From positions 1-64,000 of the forward strand of contig CAYGXJ010000120.1 in NCBI GenBank assembly GCA_964353865.1: DNA of 64,000 nucleotides, read 5' to 3'. Position numbers and translations under genes: made by a program. Shown piece by piece: positions 55,151-64,000 of this stretch. The notes below the pieces were generated by a model. That model was given only the letters and a program-made list of their open reading frames with translations, was not told the DNA's origin and searched no databases. Numbering within the stretch: position 1 is the stretch's first letter; every line of letters starts with the position of its first letter. The DNA comes from RBG-16-64-43 sp964353865 (GTDB lineage Bacteria; Chloroflexota; Anaerolineae; Anaerolineales; RBG-16-64-43).

Positions 55151-56680
55151 TCAGAGGAGCTTCGGCAATTCACGCGCTGCCTCGGCGCCGGTGCGACCGG
55201 CCAAAGTGGTGAGTTCGCCCAGCCGCTCCGCGAGGGCCGAGGTCAAATCACCTTCGGCGAAACGCCAATCCCAATTCCCCGCCGCACGACCCGGGAAGTT
55301 CATGCGCGCTTCGCTACCCATTGCCAAGACATCTTGCAGCGGGGCCAGGGCCATGCAGGCCACAGAGGTCCACGCCAGCCGCATGAGGTCCCAGCAAATG
55401 TCGCTCCCGTCGCGCCCCAGATAGCGCCGAGCGCAATCACGGACCCGCTCATCGGCACTCTCGTACCATCCGCAGGTGGTGTCGTTGTCGTGCGTGCCGG
55501 TGAAAACGACGGTTGCGGTTTCGTAGTTGTGGGGCAGAAACGGATTGCGGCTGTCGCCGTCGAAGGCAAACTGCAGTACGCGCATGCCCGGCAGGCCAAA
55601 GCGCGTGCGTAGTTCCACCACATCCTCCGTCAAGACCCCGAGGTCTTCCGCAATCAACGGCAGGCGAGGCGTTTGATGGGCAAGCGCCGTCAGCAGCGCC
55701 GCGCCGGGCGCCCGCACCCAACGGCCGTTCTCGGCGGTGGGGCTGCTTGCCGGAACTTCCCAATACGCGGCCAGCCCGCGAAAGTGATCAATGCGCACCC
55801 ACTCGCTGAGGCCCAATGCGCTCCGCATCCGGCGCTGCCACCAGGCGAATCCGTCGGCGCGGTGCCGTGCCCAGCGATAGAGCGGGTTGCCCCAGCGCTG
55901 CCCGGTCGGGCTGAAGTAGTCCGGCGGGACTCCGGCAACGTGAGTCGGCACTCCATGCGCATCCAGCCGGAAGAGTTCGGGGTTGGCCCACACCTCGGCG
56001 CTGTCGTAAGCCAGGTACAGCGGGACGTCGCCGATGATCTGTATCCCCTGTTCGCGCGCCCTCGCTCGCAGCTGCTCCCATTGGGTACGGAAGAGCATTT
56101 GCTCGAAGATGACCCTGTCGATCTCATCCGCCAGGCGCTGGCGCGCGCCGGCCAGCGATTTGGCCGCGCGGAGTGCCAGATCGCGCGGCCAAGCACACCA
56201 CGGCTGGCCGGCGAAGTCGTCCTTGAGCGCGGTGAACACGGCGAAGTCGTCCAGCCAGTCGCGCTCGGCCTCGCGGAAGGCCTCCACGGGTGCCCTCCAC
56301 GTCGAACGGCCGAGGCCGCGGTATCGTTCAAAGGCACGCACCAGCACGCGCCGCTTATAGTCGATGACTTCTGCGAACTGGACGCGCCGCGAAGAGGCTG
56401 CGGGCATGGGGTCGAGCTCGGCGCGCGTCAGCAGGCCGGCCTCGACCAGACGTTCGGGGCTGATGAGCAGAGGATTCCCGGCAAAGGCAGAAAGCGACTG
56501 GTAGGGCGAATCGCCAAACCCGGTGGGGCCGAGAGGCAGGGTTTGCCAGAGAGTCTGCCGCGCCTGGGCCAGCCAGGTTAACCATCTGGCTGCCGCCGGA
56601 CCCAGATCGCCAATGCCGAACGGTCCGGGTAGCGAGCTGGGATGCAGCAGTACACCCGCGCGGCGGGTCAGATCGATCAC
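55151..56680 (-). CDS. malQ: 4-alpha-glucanotransferase
   Basis: A GH77 amylomaltase of 509 residues that rearranges maltodextrins. It starts with RRAGVLLHPSSLPGPFGIGD and has WWQRRMRSAL, the nucleophile region VRIDHFRGL, the acid/base AEDLGVL, and FTGTHDNDT. GTG 56680 follows GGAG and lies 5 bases after the glgC stop; a TTG at 56698 is possible. Last gene of the glycogen operon. Confidence 0.95.
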   Translation of the reverse strand: MIDLTRRAGVLLHPSSLPGPFGIGDLGPAAARWLTWLAQARQTLWQTLPLGPTGFGDSPYQSLSAFAGNPLLISPERLVEAGLLTRAELDPMPAASSRRVQFAEVIDYKRRVLVRAFERYRGLGRSTWRAPVEAFREAERDWLDDFAVFTALKDDFAGQPWCAWPRDLALRAAKSLAGARQRLADEIDRVIFEQMLFRTQWEQLRARAREQGIQIIGDVPLYLAYDSAEVWANPELFRLDAHGVPTHVAGVPPDYFSPTGQRWGNPLYRWARHRADGFAWWQRRMRSALGLSEWVRIDHFRGLAAYWEVPASSPTAENGRWVRAPGAALLTALAHQTPRLPLIAEDLGVLTEDVVELRTRFGLPGMRVLQFAFDGDSRNPFLPHNYETATVVFTGTHDNDTTCGWYESADERVRDCARRYLGRDGSDICWDLMRLAWTSVACMALAPLQDVLAMGSEARMNFPGRAAGNWDWRFAEGDLTSALAERLGELTTLAGRTGAEAARELPKLL

Positions 56681-56684
56681 CGCG

Positions 56685-57932
56685 CTAGGTCTCCGCAATC
56701 CAGACTTCCTGTTGGCGATCGACTCTCGCGGGCACGCGGTCTGCCGGCACCTCGGTGCCGATGACTGCGCCGGCGCCGATCACCGCGCCCAGAGGAATGG
56801 CGCTGCCTTTGCCAATGGTCACGATGCTCCCGAGCGGGTCGTCCAGCCGCTCGCCAACCCGCGAGCGCACCCCAATTTGAGCTCGCTTGTCGATCACCGC
56901 CCGCTCGACGACGGCTCCCTGACCGACCTGCGTATCGGTCATGATCACCGAATCGCGGACCACCGCACCTTCGCCCACGCGCACGCCGGGTGAGAGCACC
57001 GAGCGTTCGATCACCGCGTCTTTGCCGATCACCGTCCCATCTGCCAGCAGGCTATCCACGATATGCGCGCTGTCGCGCACCAGCACCGGCGGGCGTTCTT
57101 CCGAACGGGTGTGAATGACCCACGAACGGTTGCGCATGTCGATCGAGGGCGGCACCGCCAACAGGTCCATGTGGGCCTTCCAATAGGAATCAAGGGTGCC
57201 CACATCCACCCAATAGCCGGTGTACGGGAAGGCGAACAAACGCGCCCCGTCGGTCACGATGCCGGGCAGGATGTCTCTCCCGAAATCGTGCTGCGATTCT
57301 TCGCGCAGGCTGTCGGAACGAAGCACCCGGTCGAGGAAATCTACATTGAACAGATACACGCCCATGTTAGCCAGCGTGCCCTTCGGCCGCGCGGGTTTTT
57401 CTTCGTACGACACCACGCGGAAGTGGTCGTCAGTGGCCAGAATGCCGAAGCGCGAAGCCTCCTCTGCCGGCACGCGTATCGTTGCCAGGGTAGCATCCGC
57501 CTCGTGGTCCATGTGGAAGGCAATCAGCGGGTCGTAATCCATGGCGTAGATGTGGTCGCCGGAAAGCACGAGCACCAGATCGGGTCGCGTGCTCGCGACG
57601 AACGACAGGTTCTGCCATACCGCGTCTGCCGTGCCGCGGTACCACTCGGTGGAGCGTCGCCCGGTGTAAGGCGGGTAGAGTTTGATCCCTCCCGTGAAGC
57701 TGCGATCGAGATCCCACGGGCCGCCGTCGCCAATGTGCTCGATGAGCGAGTGCGGACGGTACTGGGCCAGCATCATGACGTCGAAGATCTCCGAGTTGAC
57801 GCAATTGGAGAGGGCAAAGTCGATGATCCTGTACTTGCCGCCGAAGGGCACAGCTGGTTTGGTGCGCTTGACCGTAAGTACGCCCAGCCGCGAGCCTTCA
57901 CCACCCGCCAGGACGACCGCACGCACCCTCAT
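56685..57932 (-). CDS. glgC: Glucose-1-phosphate adenylyltransferase
   Basis: A 415-residue ADP-glucose pyrophosphorylase. LAGGEGSRLGVLTVKRTKPA carries the nucleotide loop, then FGGKYRIIDFALSN, LSGDHIYAMDY, SYEEKP and GTLDSYW. The C-terminal quarter is a left-handed beta-helix with hexapeptide repeats (SVIMTDTQVGQGAVV and similar). AGGAGG precedes the ATG, which overlaps the glgA stop (ATGA). Commits glucose to glycogen. Confidence 0.96.
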   Translation of the reverse strand: MRVRAVVLAGGEGSRLGVLTVKRTKPAVPFGGKYRIIDFALSNCVNSEIFDVMMLAQYRPHSLIEHIGDGGPWDLDRSFTGGIKLYPPYTGRRSTEWYRGTADAVWQNLSFVASTRPDLVLVLSGDHIYAMDYDPLIAFHMDHEADATLATIRVPAEEASRFGILATDDHFRVVSYEEKPARPKGTLANMGVYLFNVDFLDRVLRSDSLREESQHDFGRDILPGIVTDGARLFAFPYTGYWVDVGTLDSYWKAHMDLLAVPPSIDMRNRSWVIHTRSEERPPVLVRDSAHIVDSLLADGTVIGKDAVIERSVLSPGVRVGEGAVVRDSVIMTDTQVGQGAVVERAVIDKRAQIGVRSRVGERLDDPLGSIVTIGKGSAIPLGAVIGAGAVIGTEVPADRVPARVDRQQEVWIAET

Positions 57933-59500
57933 CGTGCCTCCTGTGTCATCCGCGCCGAGCGCGCGCGGGCGCGCACGGCGCGCTGGTAGACCTGCTTGTA
58001 GCGTCGGGCCGAATTCGCCCAACCGAATTCCATCTTCATCGCCCGCAGCTGAAGCGCCCGCCACCGTCGCGGGAGGGCAAAAAGGCTCAAGGCGCGCGCC
58101 AAAGCCTGTGCCAACGCTTCGGGCGTGGCCGCCTCGAATACAAATCCCGTGCCCCCCGGCCATTCTGCGTCGCGCACCGTGTCTTTCAACCCGCCCGCCG
58201 AGCGAACGAGAGGCAGGCAGCCGTAACGCATGGCGATCATCTGACTCAGCCCGCACGGTTCGTATCGCGAAGGCATCACAAAGAGATGCGCGCCTCCGTA
58301 GATGCCTGCGGCCAACTCCGGGTCGTAGCCGATGCGCACCCCCACCCGGCCAGGATGCCGTTCGCCTAGCTCAACGTAGGCCCGCTGCAGTTCGAGATCC
58401 CCGGCTGCCAGAACGACCAGCTGCCCGCCCGCGGCCAGCCACCCTTCAAGTGCGGGCAACGCGTAGTCCAACCCCTTCTGGCGGTCAAGGCGCGAGACGA
58501 TGCCCGCCAGGGGACGTTCGCCGTGGCCCTCCAGCCCAAAGCTCACACACAATGCGGCCGTGTTTCTCGCGCGCCGATCGATCCGGCTTGCATCGAATCG
58601 CGCCGCGAGCCGCGAATCGCGGGCCGGGTCCCAGAGGCGCACGTCCAGTCCGTTGAGGATTCCATCCAGGGCTTCAGCCCGCGACTGGAGCAAACCGTGC
58701 AGGCCGCTGCCGTATTCGGGCGTGAGGATTTCATGGGCATACGACGGGCTGACAGCCACGATCCTCTCTGCCGACGCGATGCCCAAGGCGAGCAACGAGT
58801 CACGAGCCCACTCCGGCACATGCGCGTACGGCGTTCCGGGGCCGATGGCCGGCCCGTCGGGTTCGCCGGGCGGCGGCAGGCCGTACTCTCGCAGCGCCGC
58901 CCCGGCATTCTGCCCGAGATACGGGAGGTTGTGGATGGTCAGAACTCCGGCGCTGGCCGAAAGGGGGTTCCCAGCGGAGGCATTCAACCGCATCCAATGC
59001 AGCGCGGCCGCCGTGTGCCAATCGTGGGCATGGACAACCTGAGGCAGCCAGCCAGAGTGCATGGCGTAACGGAGAGCCGCAATCGAGGCGAAGACCAGCT
59101 TGCCGGCGTCCTCCTCCGGCCGCGAGTGGTAGATACGATCGGCCTCGCGCAACGGCGGACCATCGATGAGCCACAGCGGGACGCGGCCCAGGCGGCGGGA
59201 GTAAATGCTCGCAGTTTGGGGCCCACGGGCCCCGGGGATGGTGAGCGCCGCAGACACGCGCTCGCCTTTGATGAGCGACCGCAGTGTAGGATGCAGGGGC
59301 AGGGCGAGGCGAACATCCAGGCCCATCTCGCGCAGCGCAGCCGGCAGGCTGCCACCCACATCCGCCAGCCCGCCGACTTTGACCAGGGGCTCGGCCTCGT
59401 TGATGAGAAAAAGGACGCGCAGGCGCGCCGGCGCGCTCCCGCCGGGGCTGCGGCGCGTCGCGGGCGTGCTCGAGCTTTGCGTGCGGCGACGCTGGCTCAC
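57929..59500 (-). CDS. glgA: Glycogen synthase (ADP-glucose)
   Basis: A 523-residue GT5 enzyme. ADP-glucose motif KVGGLADVGGSLP (about 41-53), VVHAHDWHTA, TIHNLPYLGQ, and C-terminal PSRYEPCGLSQMIAMRYG (nucleotide-sugar Glu). The start is GTG 59500, overlapping the branching-enzyme stop (GTGA). The longer in-frame extension upstream reads through the branching enzyme and is rejected. Confidence 0.95.
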   Translation of the reverse strand: MSQRRRTQSSSTPATRRSPGGSAPARLRVLFLINEAEPLVKVGGLADVGGSLPAALREMGLDVRLALPLHPTLRSLIKGERVSAALTIPGARGPQTASIYSRRLGRVPLWLIDGPPLREADRIYHSRPEEDAGKLVFASIAALRYAMHSGWLPQVVHAHDWHTAAALHWMRLNASAGNPLSASAGVLTIHNLPYLGQNAGAALREYGLPPPGEPDGPAIGPGTPYAHVPEWARDSLLALGIASAERIVAVSPSYAHEILTPEYGSGLHGLLQSRAEALDGILNGLDVRLWDPARDSRLAARFDASRIDRRARNTAALCVSFGLEGHGERPLAGIVSRLDRQKGLDYALPALEGWLAAGGQLVVLAAGDLELQRAYVELGERHPGRVGVRIGYDPELAAGIYGGAHLFVMPSRYEPCGLSQMIAMRYGCLPLVRSAGGLKDTVRDAEWPGGTGFVFEAATPEALAQALARALSLFALPRRWRALQLRAMKMEFGWANSARRYKQVYQRAVRARARSARMTQEAR

Positions 59501-61152
59501 GGCCCGAACCACGCGTAGTCGATGTTCTCGAAGACCTTGTCTTTCTGCCACAATTCCTCGGCCAGCGTCGCATCCGGCGCCCGGCTCTCGAGTGATGCGG
59601 CCAATCCATTGAAACGATCGAGGTGACTGCGGAAGCGCTGGATGGCATACTCGCCCGCCTGGCCCGTGGTCACCAAAAAGGGCCAATCGGAGGATTGCAG
59701 CAGCAGCAACTCGCGCGCGGCTTGGTTGAGAAGCATGCGCTCGAGCGCGCCGGGATGCGCAAAGCGTGCAGTCAGGCCGGCCATCCGATTCTCAGCCTGA
59801 TGGATCGGCGCCCACATCCAATGCGTATCAGGGTTGTCCCAGACAAAGTGCTGTCCGCCCGCGCCCCACGAACTCTCGGGCAGGTGGAGCGCCTCGCGCG
59901 GCGGGTGGGTCTCGAGGAAGTCGCTGGCCGTGGTGAGATCCACGTGCGGGTTGCGCGCCACGCGGGCGATCACCTCCCGCAGCCAATCCACGCCTTCAAA
60001 CCACCAGTGACCGAAGAGCTCGGTATCGTAGTTGGCGGCCAGCAGCCCATAGCGGCCGCTGGATGCCGCGTAGGCAGCCAACTCGCGCTCGATCAGCGCT
60101 GCAAAATGATCCGCATGCGATCGCACCCGATCCTGGGCAGTGTCCGGATCGTACAAGTCCTTGGACCCAAGTTCCACACGCGGGCCGGTGGCGCGCCAAT
60201 ACTGCAGACCCGACGTGCCATCCTTCTTGTGAAACTCGCGATAGGCCGCCTCGCCCGGGTAACCCCATTCAGCACTCCAAACCTGCAGCCCGGTTTGCCT
60301 ATTGCGCGCAATGACCGCCACGGTGGAGGAACCCACGTAGTACGGCTGGAAGGTGGAGGCCGGCTGTGACGGATCGCCCGCGCGCATCGGGACGGTGTAG
60401 CGCCGGACCACCTGCCCGTACGGGCCGATGGCCTGCCCGGCGGCGGGGCCGGAAAGCTCGCCCCCCTCCACGGCGTGGGTGTCGCTGAAGAAGGCGCGCA
60501 GCCCGCTGCGCATGAGGAATTCTTCCAAACCGGGCCGAGACAAGCCGCTTTCGGCAGTGTAGCCTGGTCGGTAAGCGCATTCGGGCAGCCAGATGGCGCG
60601 CGGGTCGCGCCCAAACAGGCGACGGTAGGAGGCCACCGCCGTCTTCACTTGCAGGGAGATGGATTCATCGCGGCCGAGCAGCGGCAAGTAGCCATGTGTT
60701 GCGCCGCAGGTGATGATTTCGATCAGGCCTTCATCTTGGAGGCGGCGGAATGCTGCGATCACATCCCCCGAAAACCGTTCCTCGTAACTCCTGCGGATGC
60801 GCGCATACCACTCGTGGTAGAAACGCGCGAGGCGCTGCAGGTGCGCCTCCCCGGAGGCCTCGTGGCGACGTTCGTCTGCCTGCGCGACGTCAATCTTTTC
60901 GCGCAAATACTCTACGAAATTGGCGCGAATATCTGCGTCGTTGAGTTGTTCCGCCAGGACCGGAGACAGGCTGATCGTCAGGCGAAGCCGCAGCCCTTGT
61001 TCGCGCAGGTCGTACAGCGCGTTCAGCAGTGGGACGTAGGTTTCGGCGGCCGCCTCGTGGATCCACTCCTCCCCGTGAGGCCAGCGCCCTGCCAGGCGGC
61101 AATAGGGGAAGTGGGAGTGCAAGACGAATGTGAACGCACCTTGTGCCGACAT
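59497..61152 (-). CDS. GH57 1,4-alpha-glucan branching enzyme
   Basis: A 551-residue family-57 enzyme. HSHFPYCR (12-19), GATHGYLPLL (150-159), the nucleophile Glu191 in WLPECAYRPG, and the acid/base Asp376 in NYDTELFGHWWFEG, followed by an alpha-helical C-terminal domain (SSWGAGGQ). This replaces the GH13 GlgB usual in many bacteria. GAGGG precedes the ATG. First gene of the operon, followed by glgA, glgC and malQ. Confidence 0.95.
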   Translation of the reverse strand: MSAQGAFTFVLHSHFPYCRLAGRWPHGEEWIHEAAAETYVPLLNALYDLREQGLRLRLTISLSPVLAEQLNDADIRANFVEYLREKIDVAQADERRHEASGEAHLQRLARFYHEWYARIRRSYEERFSGDVIAAFRRLQDEGLIEIITCGATHGYLPLLGRDESISLQVKTAVASYRRLFGRDPRAIWLPECAYRPGYTAESGLSRPGLEEFLMRSGLRAFFSDTHAVEGGELSGPAAGQAIGPYGQVVRRYTVPMRAGDPSQPASTFQPYYVGSSTVAVIARNRQTGLQVWSAEWGYPGEAAYREFHKKDGTSGLQYWRATGPRVELGSKDLYDPDTAQDRVRSHADHFAALIERELAAYAASSGRYGLLAANYDTELFGHWWFEGVDWLREVIARVARNPHVDLTTASDFLETHPPREALHLPESSWGAGGQHFVWDNPDTHWMWAPIHQAENRMAGLTARFAHPGALERMLLNQAARELLLLQSSDWPFLVTTGQAGEYAIQRFRSHLDRFNGLAASLESRAPDATLAEELWQKDKVFENIDYAWFGP

Positions 61153-61200
61153 GCAGCACCCTCACGAGGTGGGATGGAGGCCCGTACGATTGACTCGGTG

Positions 61201-61206
61201 AGTATA
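61201..61206 (-). promoter_or_regulatory. -10 box of the glycogen operon
   Basis: TATACT on the minus strand, about 50 bases before the branching-enzyme start. No clear -35. Confidence 0.5.
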
Positions 61207-61465
61207 CTACGCGGTCTGCCCCTCTCCTCTCGTGGCAGACGACCCTTAGAGCAAGATTCCAGTCAGCCGTTGCGCAAGGAGGATCTTCGCAATTGCCCAC
61301 AGAGGGTAAACTTGCCGCACACCCGATGGTGGCAAGGTCGCTGCCGATCTGCTCAACGGCAAACCCGAGCACCACCCGTCAGACCGAGGGGCCCGCTAGC
61401 ACGGGCGCTTGCGGGCCGCACAGATTCGCGCAGGCAACAAATCCTAGAGCGGCCTCGGGCCGATC

Positions 61466-62317
61466 TCACTTGCTCGCCACCACATCATGCTGCGAGAGCA
61501 GGAGTCCCTTGCGCATCATCCATTCAGGCAGACGCCCATCAGAGCGTTGATTGAGTTTACGAATTGCGGTCCCGCCAGGTAGCACAACACCGAACACCTG
61601 GCGAGGCAACACCGTCGCCCCATGCTCGATAATCTGCACCTCGCGCCATCCCTCGAAGAGCCGCCGTACCTGGTTTCGCGTATAGGCCCGCACCGGCCCG
61701 TTGCGCGACGAATCTTGCAACAGATGTTCATAGAGCCAGCTCTGCATACCTTCGAGGTTTGCCACATTGGGGAAGCAGGAGGCCAGAACGATCCGGCCAC
61801 CAGGACGCAACACCCTGTGAAGCTCGCCAAGGACTCGCCGCGTTTCGTCGCGCGGCAAGTGCAGGAGAACCGCCGTGCTGATCACGCAGTCAAATGAAGC
61901 GTCATGCATTGGCAGGGACCCCAACCCACCGCAGTACAACACAACCCGGTCCCCCACCTTATGATCACGGGCGAGTCGGAGGTATTCCCGTAGCATCACA
62001 TAGGAGATGTCGACGCCGGCGAGCGCCAGGTTGGCACACCTTTCCAGGAGCGGGATGCTCACCCGTCCGTAGCCGCAGCCGGCATCGAGCGCCAGCTCAA
62101 ACCGCGAGTCGATGTAGGGGGCGATCCAGGTGGGATATTTGACGAAAGGTTCTGAGGAGGGCGAGCCAGCCGCCGCGGAGATGGGGTTGGCGCGGGCCAT
62201 GCCCGACCACATGTTCGAGGCCTGAGAGGCTTCGCCAGCCCGCAAGGCGAGAATCCCCTCTTCGTCCTCGCGCACACCCTCGAAGGTAGCCAGCAGCCTG
62301 GCTCGCGAATCACCCAT
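61466..62317 (-). CDS. SAM-dependent methyltransferase
   Basis: A 283-residue class I methyltransferase. Motif I LALDAGCGYGRVS (about 75-87), GVDISYVMLREYLRLA, FDCVISTAVLLHLPRDE and RVLRPGGRIVLASC. Sits on its own between the glycogen operon and the CapA gene; the substrate is unknown. AAGAGGG precedes the ATG. Confidence 0.85.
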   Translation of the reverse strand: MGDSRARLLATFEGVREDEEGILALRAGEASQASNMWSGMARANPISAAAGSPSSEPFVKYPTWIAPYIDSRFELALDAGCGYGRVSIPLLERCANLALAGVDISYVMLREYLRLARDHKVGDRVVLYCGGLGSLPMHDASFDCVISTAVLLHLPRDETRRVLGELHRVLRPGGRIVLASCFPNVANLEGMQSWLYEHLLQDSSRNGPVRAYTRNQVRRLFEGWREVQIIEHGATVLPRQVFGVVLPGGTAIRKLNQRSDGRLPEWMMRKGLLLSQHDVVASK

Positions 62318-62358
62318 CCAGCCCTCTTATCGGAGGCCCCGCTTGCGCAACCGAGACG

Positions 62359-62364
62359 AGTATA
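62359..62364 (-). promoter_or_regulatory. -10 box of the methyltransferase gene
   Basis: TATACT on the minus strand about 41 bases before the ATG at 62317. No clear -35. Confidence 0.45.
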
Positions 62365-62420
62365 TGCGCGCTGTCGCCGTGCGGCAAGAGAGCACCTTCG
62401 ACCGGCCGGGCGGCCTCTTC

Positions 62421-63404
62421 TCAATGGTCAATGCCTAGCGCGGGTCCGAGACGTTGCTCAAGGGCGAGGCGCGCCGCGGGGTCGGCCGATCGAAGCGCGA
62501 GACGGGACGGATCAATGACGAAGGCATAGGCCTGTACCGCATGGGCGCCGTCGCTTCCCAGCGTGAGGCCCAATGCCACGACGCGGCGGGTATCGGGCGG
62601 CCCGGCCTGATCGAAGAGCACATTGCCCAAGCTGTAAGCAACCAGGGTTGGGTACGGCAGCGCCCCGCCCTGCACCCATCCCACCGATTGGACGACATGC
62701 GGGTGATGACCCCAGATCACACTCGCGCCCGCGTCGGAAAGCACCCGCGCCAGTGCCTCCTGGCGACCATCCGGCACGCTGAGATACTCGCTGCCCCAAT
62801 GGATCGAGACCACGACCAGCCCGCCCTGCTCGCGCGCGCGGCTTACTGCACCTGCGGCGTCATCGACATCCAGCGGTCGAGAGACATCGTCAAACGCCAG
62901 GAAGGCCAGGGGCACGCCGCCCACCTGGCGCACCAACACCTCGCCGGCCGGACCGATGGCACCGATGCGCGCTTCCCGCAAGACGTCCAGGGTCTGCGCC
63001 AGGCCTGGCTGTCCGCCATCCAATATGTGATTGTTGGCTAGCGAGACGAGCGTGACCCCACTGCGGATCAGGGCGCGCACCGATTCAGGTGGCGCACGCA
63101 GATCGAATCCGGCCGGTGCCGCGCGCGGATGGGAGGTCAGCGGGGATTCGAGGTTGGCGGCGGTGAGGTCGGCCCGAGCGGTGAAGGGAACGAGCGCCTC
63201 GAGCGCGTACCCCCAGGTGTCGCCCTCGTATGCCCGGGCGACCCCTCGCCCAAGCATGATGTCGCCAAGCAATACAAGCCGGGCGCCTTTGGGGCGTGGG
63301 GCACACGCCGCGAGCATCCAGAGAGCTGCAGCCGCCAACAGAACGCGCAGCGCGTGATGCGCCCGGCTCGGCGCGCGGCCATGAGGCCTCTGCCGTGCGT
63401 TCAC
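62421..63404 (-). CDS. CapA-type lipoprotein (poly-gamma-glutamate capsule-like)
   Basis: A 327-residue protein with a lipoprotein signal: hydrophobic segment then LAAC (Cys34). The calcineurin-like CapA/PGA_cap domain follows, with LLGDIMLGRG, NLESPLT, LANNHILDGG, SIHWGSEY and GHHPHVVQ as metal-site blocks. Probably on the outer face of the membrane, hydrolysing or moving an anionic polymer; the exact substrate is unknown. GTG 63404 overlaps the DUF3160 stop (GTGA). Confidence 0.88.
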   Translation of the reverse strand: MNARQRPHGRAPSRAHHALRVLLAAAALWMLAACAPRPKGARLVLLGDIMLGRGVARAYEGDTWGYALEALVPFTARADLTAANLESPLTSHPRAAPAGFDLRAPPESVRALIRSGVTLVSLANNHILDGGQPGLAQTLDVLREARIGAIGPAGEVLVRQVGGVPLAFLAFDDVSRPLDVDDAAGAVSRAREQGGLVVVSIHWGSEYLSVPDGRQEALARVLSDAGASVIWGHHPHVVQSVGWVQGGALPYPTLVAYSLGNVLFDQAGPPDTRRVVALGLTLGSDGAHAVQAYAFVIDPSRLALRSADPAARLALEQRLGPALGIDH

Positions 63405-64000
63405 GGAATCGAGAATGCCGACGTCCAGTCCGGCAGCGCAGGTGCCTGGCCGCTCTCTTCCTGGGCCTGCCAGGTTTCGTCGGTCATGCGGTCTTCCGGC
63501 GCTACGGTGAATTCGTAGTAGGTGAAGACCGCACCCGCGGCGACGCGCCACGGCGTGTCGGGCACGACCACGTAAATCACAGCCGGTTGCCCGATGGCCT
63601 CCTCCAGCACCGCCAGCAGGCCGTCGCGGCCGATGCCGGTGGCAACATCCGCCACAAGGGCCGCCTTCTGATCGTGCAGGTCGCGTTGCGAAGGATCGTT
63701 TGGATCGCGGTCGGCGGCTGCCAGCGTCAACGCCTCGATCTCGCCGCCGAAGTAGCGCATGCGGGTGTAGTCGTCCTCCGATATGGGCGCGCCCGCCAGC
63801 TCCTTCTCAGCGGTCCCTTTCAGGAAGGTCAGCAGGTCCTCCAGATTCTCCAGATTGCTGCGCGTCAGGTCGGTCAGGAGTCGGCGCTGATCGAGGCCGG
63901 TGCGCGTCATCTGCGAGAGCGCGAGCAGCCGCGCATAGACCTCCGGGTTCGGCTCGACGTAGGAGCGCGGAGGATTCTCCGGGCCCATGCCGCCCATCTC
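63401..64000 (-). CDS. DUF3160 protein, C-terminal part
   Basis: The last 199 codons of a gene that continues past the window edge; the frame stays open to the end. PRSYVEPNPEVYARLLAL, NLENLEDLLTFL, DQKAALVADVATGIGRDGLL, EAIGQPAVIYVVVPD and FTYYEFTV match the C-terminal part of Chloroflexota DUF3160 proteins, large, often secreted and of unknown role. Coupled to the CapA gene. Confidence 0.8.
   Translation of the reverse strand, partial: EMGGMGPENPPRSYVEPNPEVYARLLALSQMTRTGLDQRRLLTDLTRSNLENLEDLLTFLKGTAEKELAGAPISEDDYTRMRYFGGEIEALTLAAADRDPNDPSQRDLHDQKAALVADVATGIGRDGLLAVLEEAIGQPAVIYVVVPDTPWRVAAGAVFTYYEFTVAPEDRMTDETWQAQEESGQAPALPDWTSAFSIP

Noticed and set aside
59501..59686. In-frame N-terminal extension of glgA (62 codons)
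   Set aside because: It overlaps the end of the branching enzyme. GTG 59500 with a GTGA overlap fits the operon.

Overview
The window is a high-GC, densely coded bacterial chromosome segment without insertion sequences, tRNA or rRNA genes, CRISPR or phage genes. The gene content points to Chloroflexota, most likely Anaerolineae or a near relative. It has an archaeal-type S-adenosylmethionine synthetase, a type 2 isoleucyl-tRNA synthetase, DUF2723, DUF3160 and DUF389 membrane proteins, an LPXTG protein in a wall-making lineage (murE, lspA), GH57 glycogen branching, and a complex I cluster with two nuoM genes. This is inferred from gene families; there is no marker rRNA here.

Layout. 1-3.7 kb: a methyltransferase, a DUF2723 membrane protein and a small anchored protein. 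3.7-9.5 kb (minus strand): atpI-atpB-atpE-atpF (b fused to the C-terminal part of delta), then murE, then metK behind a SAM-I riboswitch with a visible terminator. 9.5-19 kb (minus): nuoA-H-J-K-L-M-M-N, a membrane-arm-only complex I cluster driven by a near-consensus promoter; nuoA is separated from nuoH by a terminator-like hairpin. 19-24.5 kb: a small membrane protein, a frameshifted alpha/beta hydrolase, sppA, threonine aldolase, rluD, lspA. 24.5-28.8 kb (minus): alaX-ileS behind a T-box leader whose specifier reads ATC (Ile). 29-37.3 kb (minus): an LPXTG protein and a tightly packed seven-gene operon of mostly unknown function, built around a MutL-family ASKHA protein and a membrane protein carrying eight PxWL-type motifs. 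This operon is the best candidate for an undescribed system.

37.3-43.3 kb: a GNAT acetyltransferase, pyruvate:ferredoxin oxidoreductase (nifJ) and a dihydroorotate-dehydrogenase-like enzyme. 43.4-46.3 kb: a repeat-rich intergenic stretch, a DUF389-SH3 protein, a HAD protein, and a divergent pair of small membrane-associated genes. 46.5-51.3 kb (plus): a glycosyltransferase, a phosphohexomutase, tatD and a polyprenyl synthase. 51.3-55.1 kb: a partner-switching module (STAS antagonist, RsbW-like kinase) whose multi-GAF SpoIIE-type phosphatase is broken by four in-frame stops and a frameshift. 55.1-61.2 kb (minus): the glycogen operon GH57 branching enzyme-glgA-glgC-malQ, with overlapping starts and stops. 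61.4-64 kb: a methyltransferase, a CapA-like lipoprotein and the end of a DUF3160 gene.

Together the genes describe a wall-bearing bacterium with respiratory proton pumping (complex I, F-type ATP synthase), ferredoxin-linked pyruvate oxidation and glycogen storage. Several promoters place the -10 box only 6-9 bases from the start codon, which suggests leaderless transcripts. Confidence is high for the named metabolic genes and low for the functions of the 29-37 kb operon.
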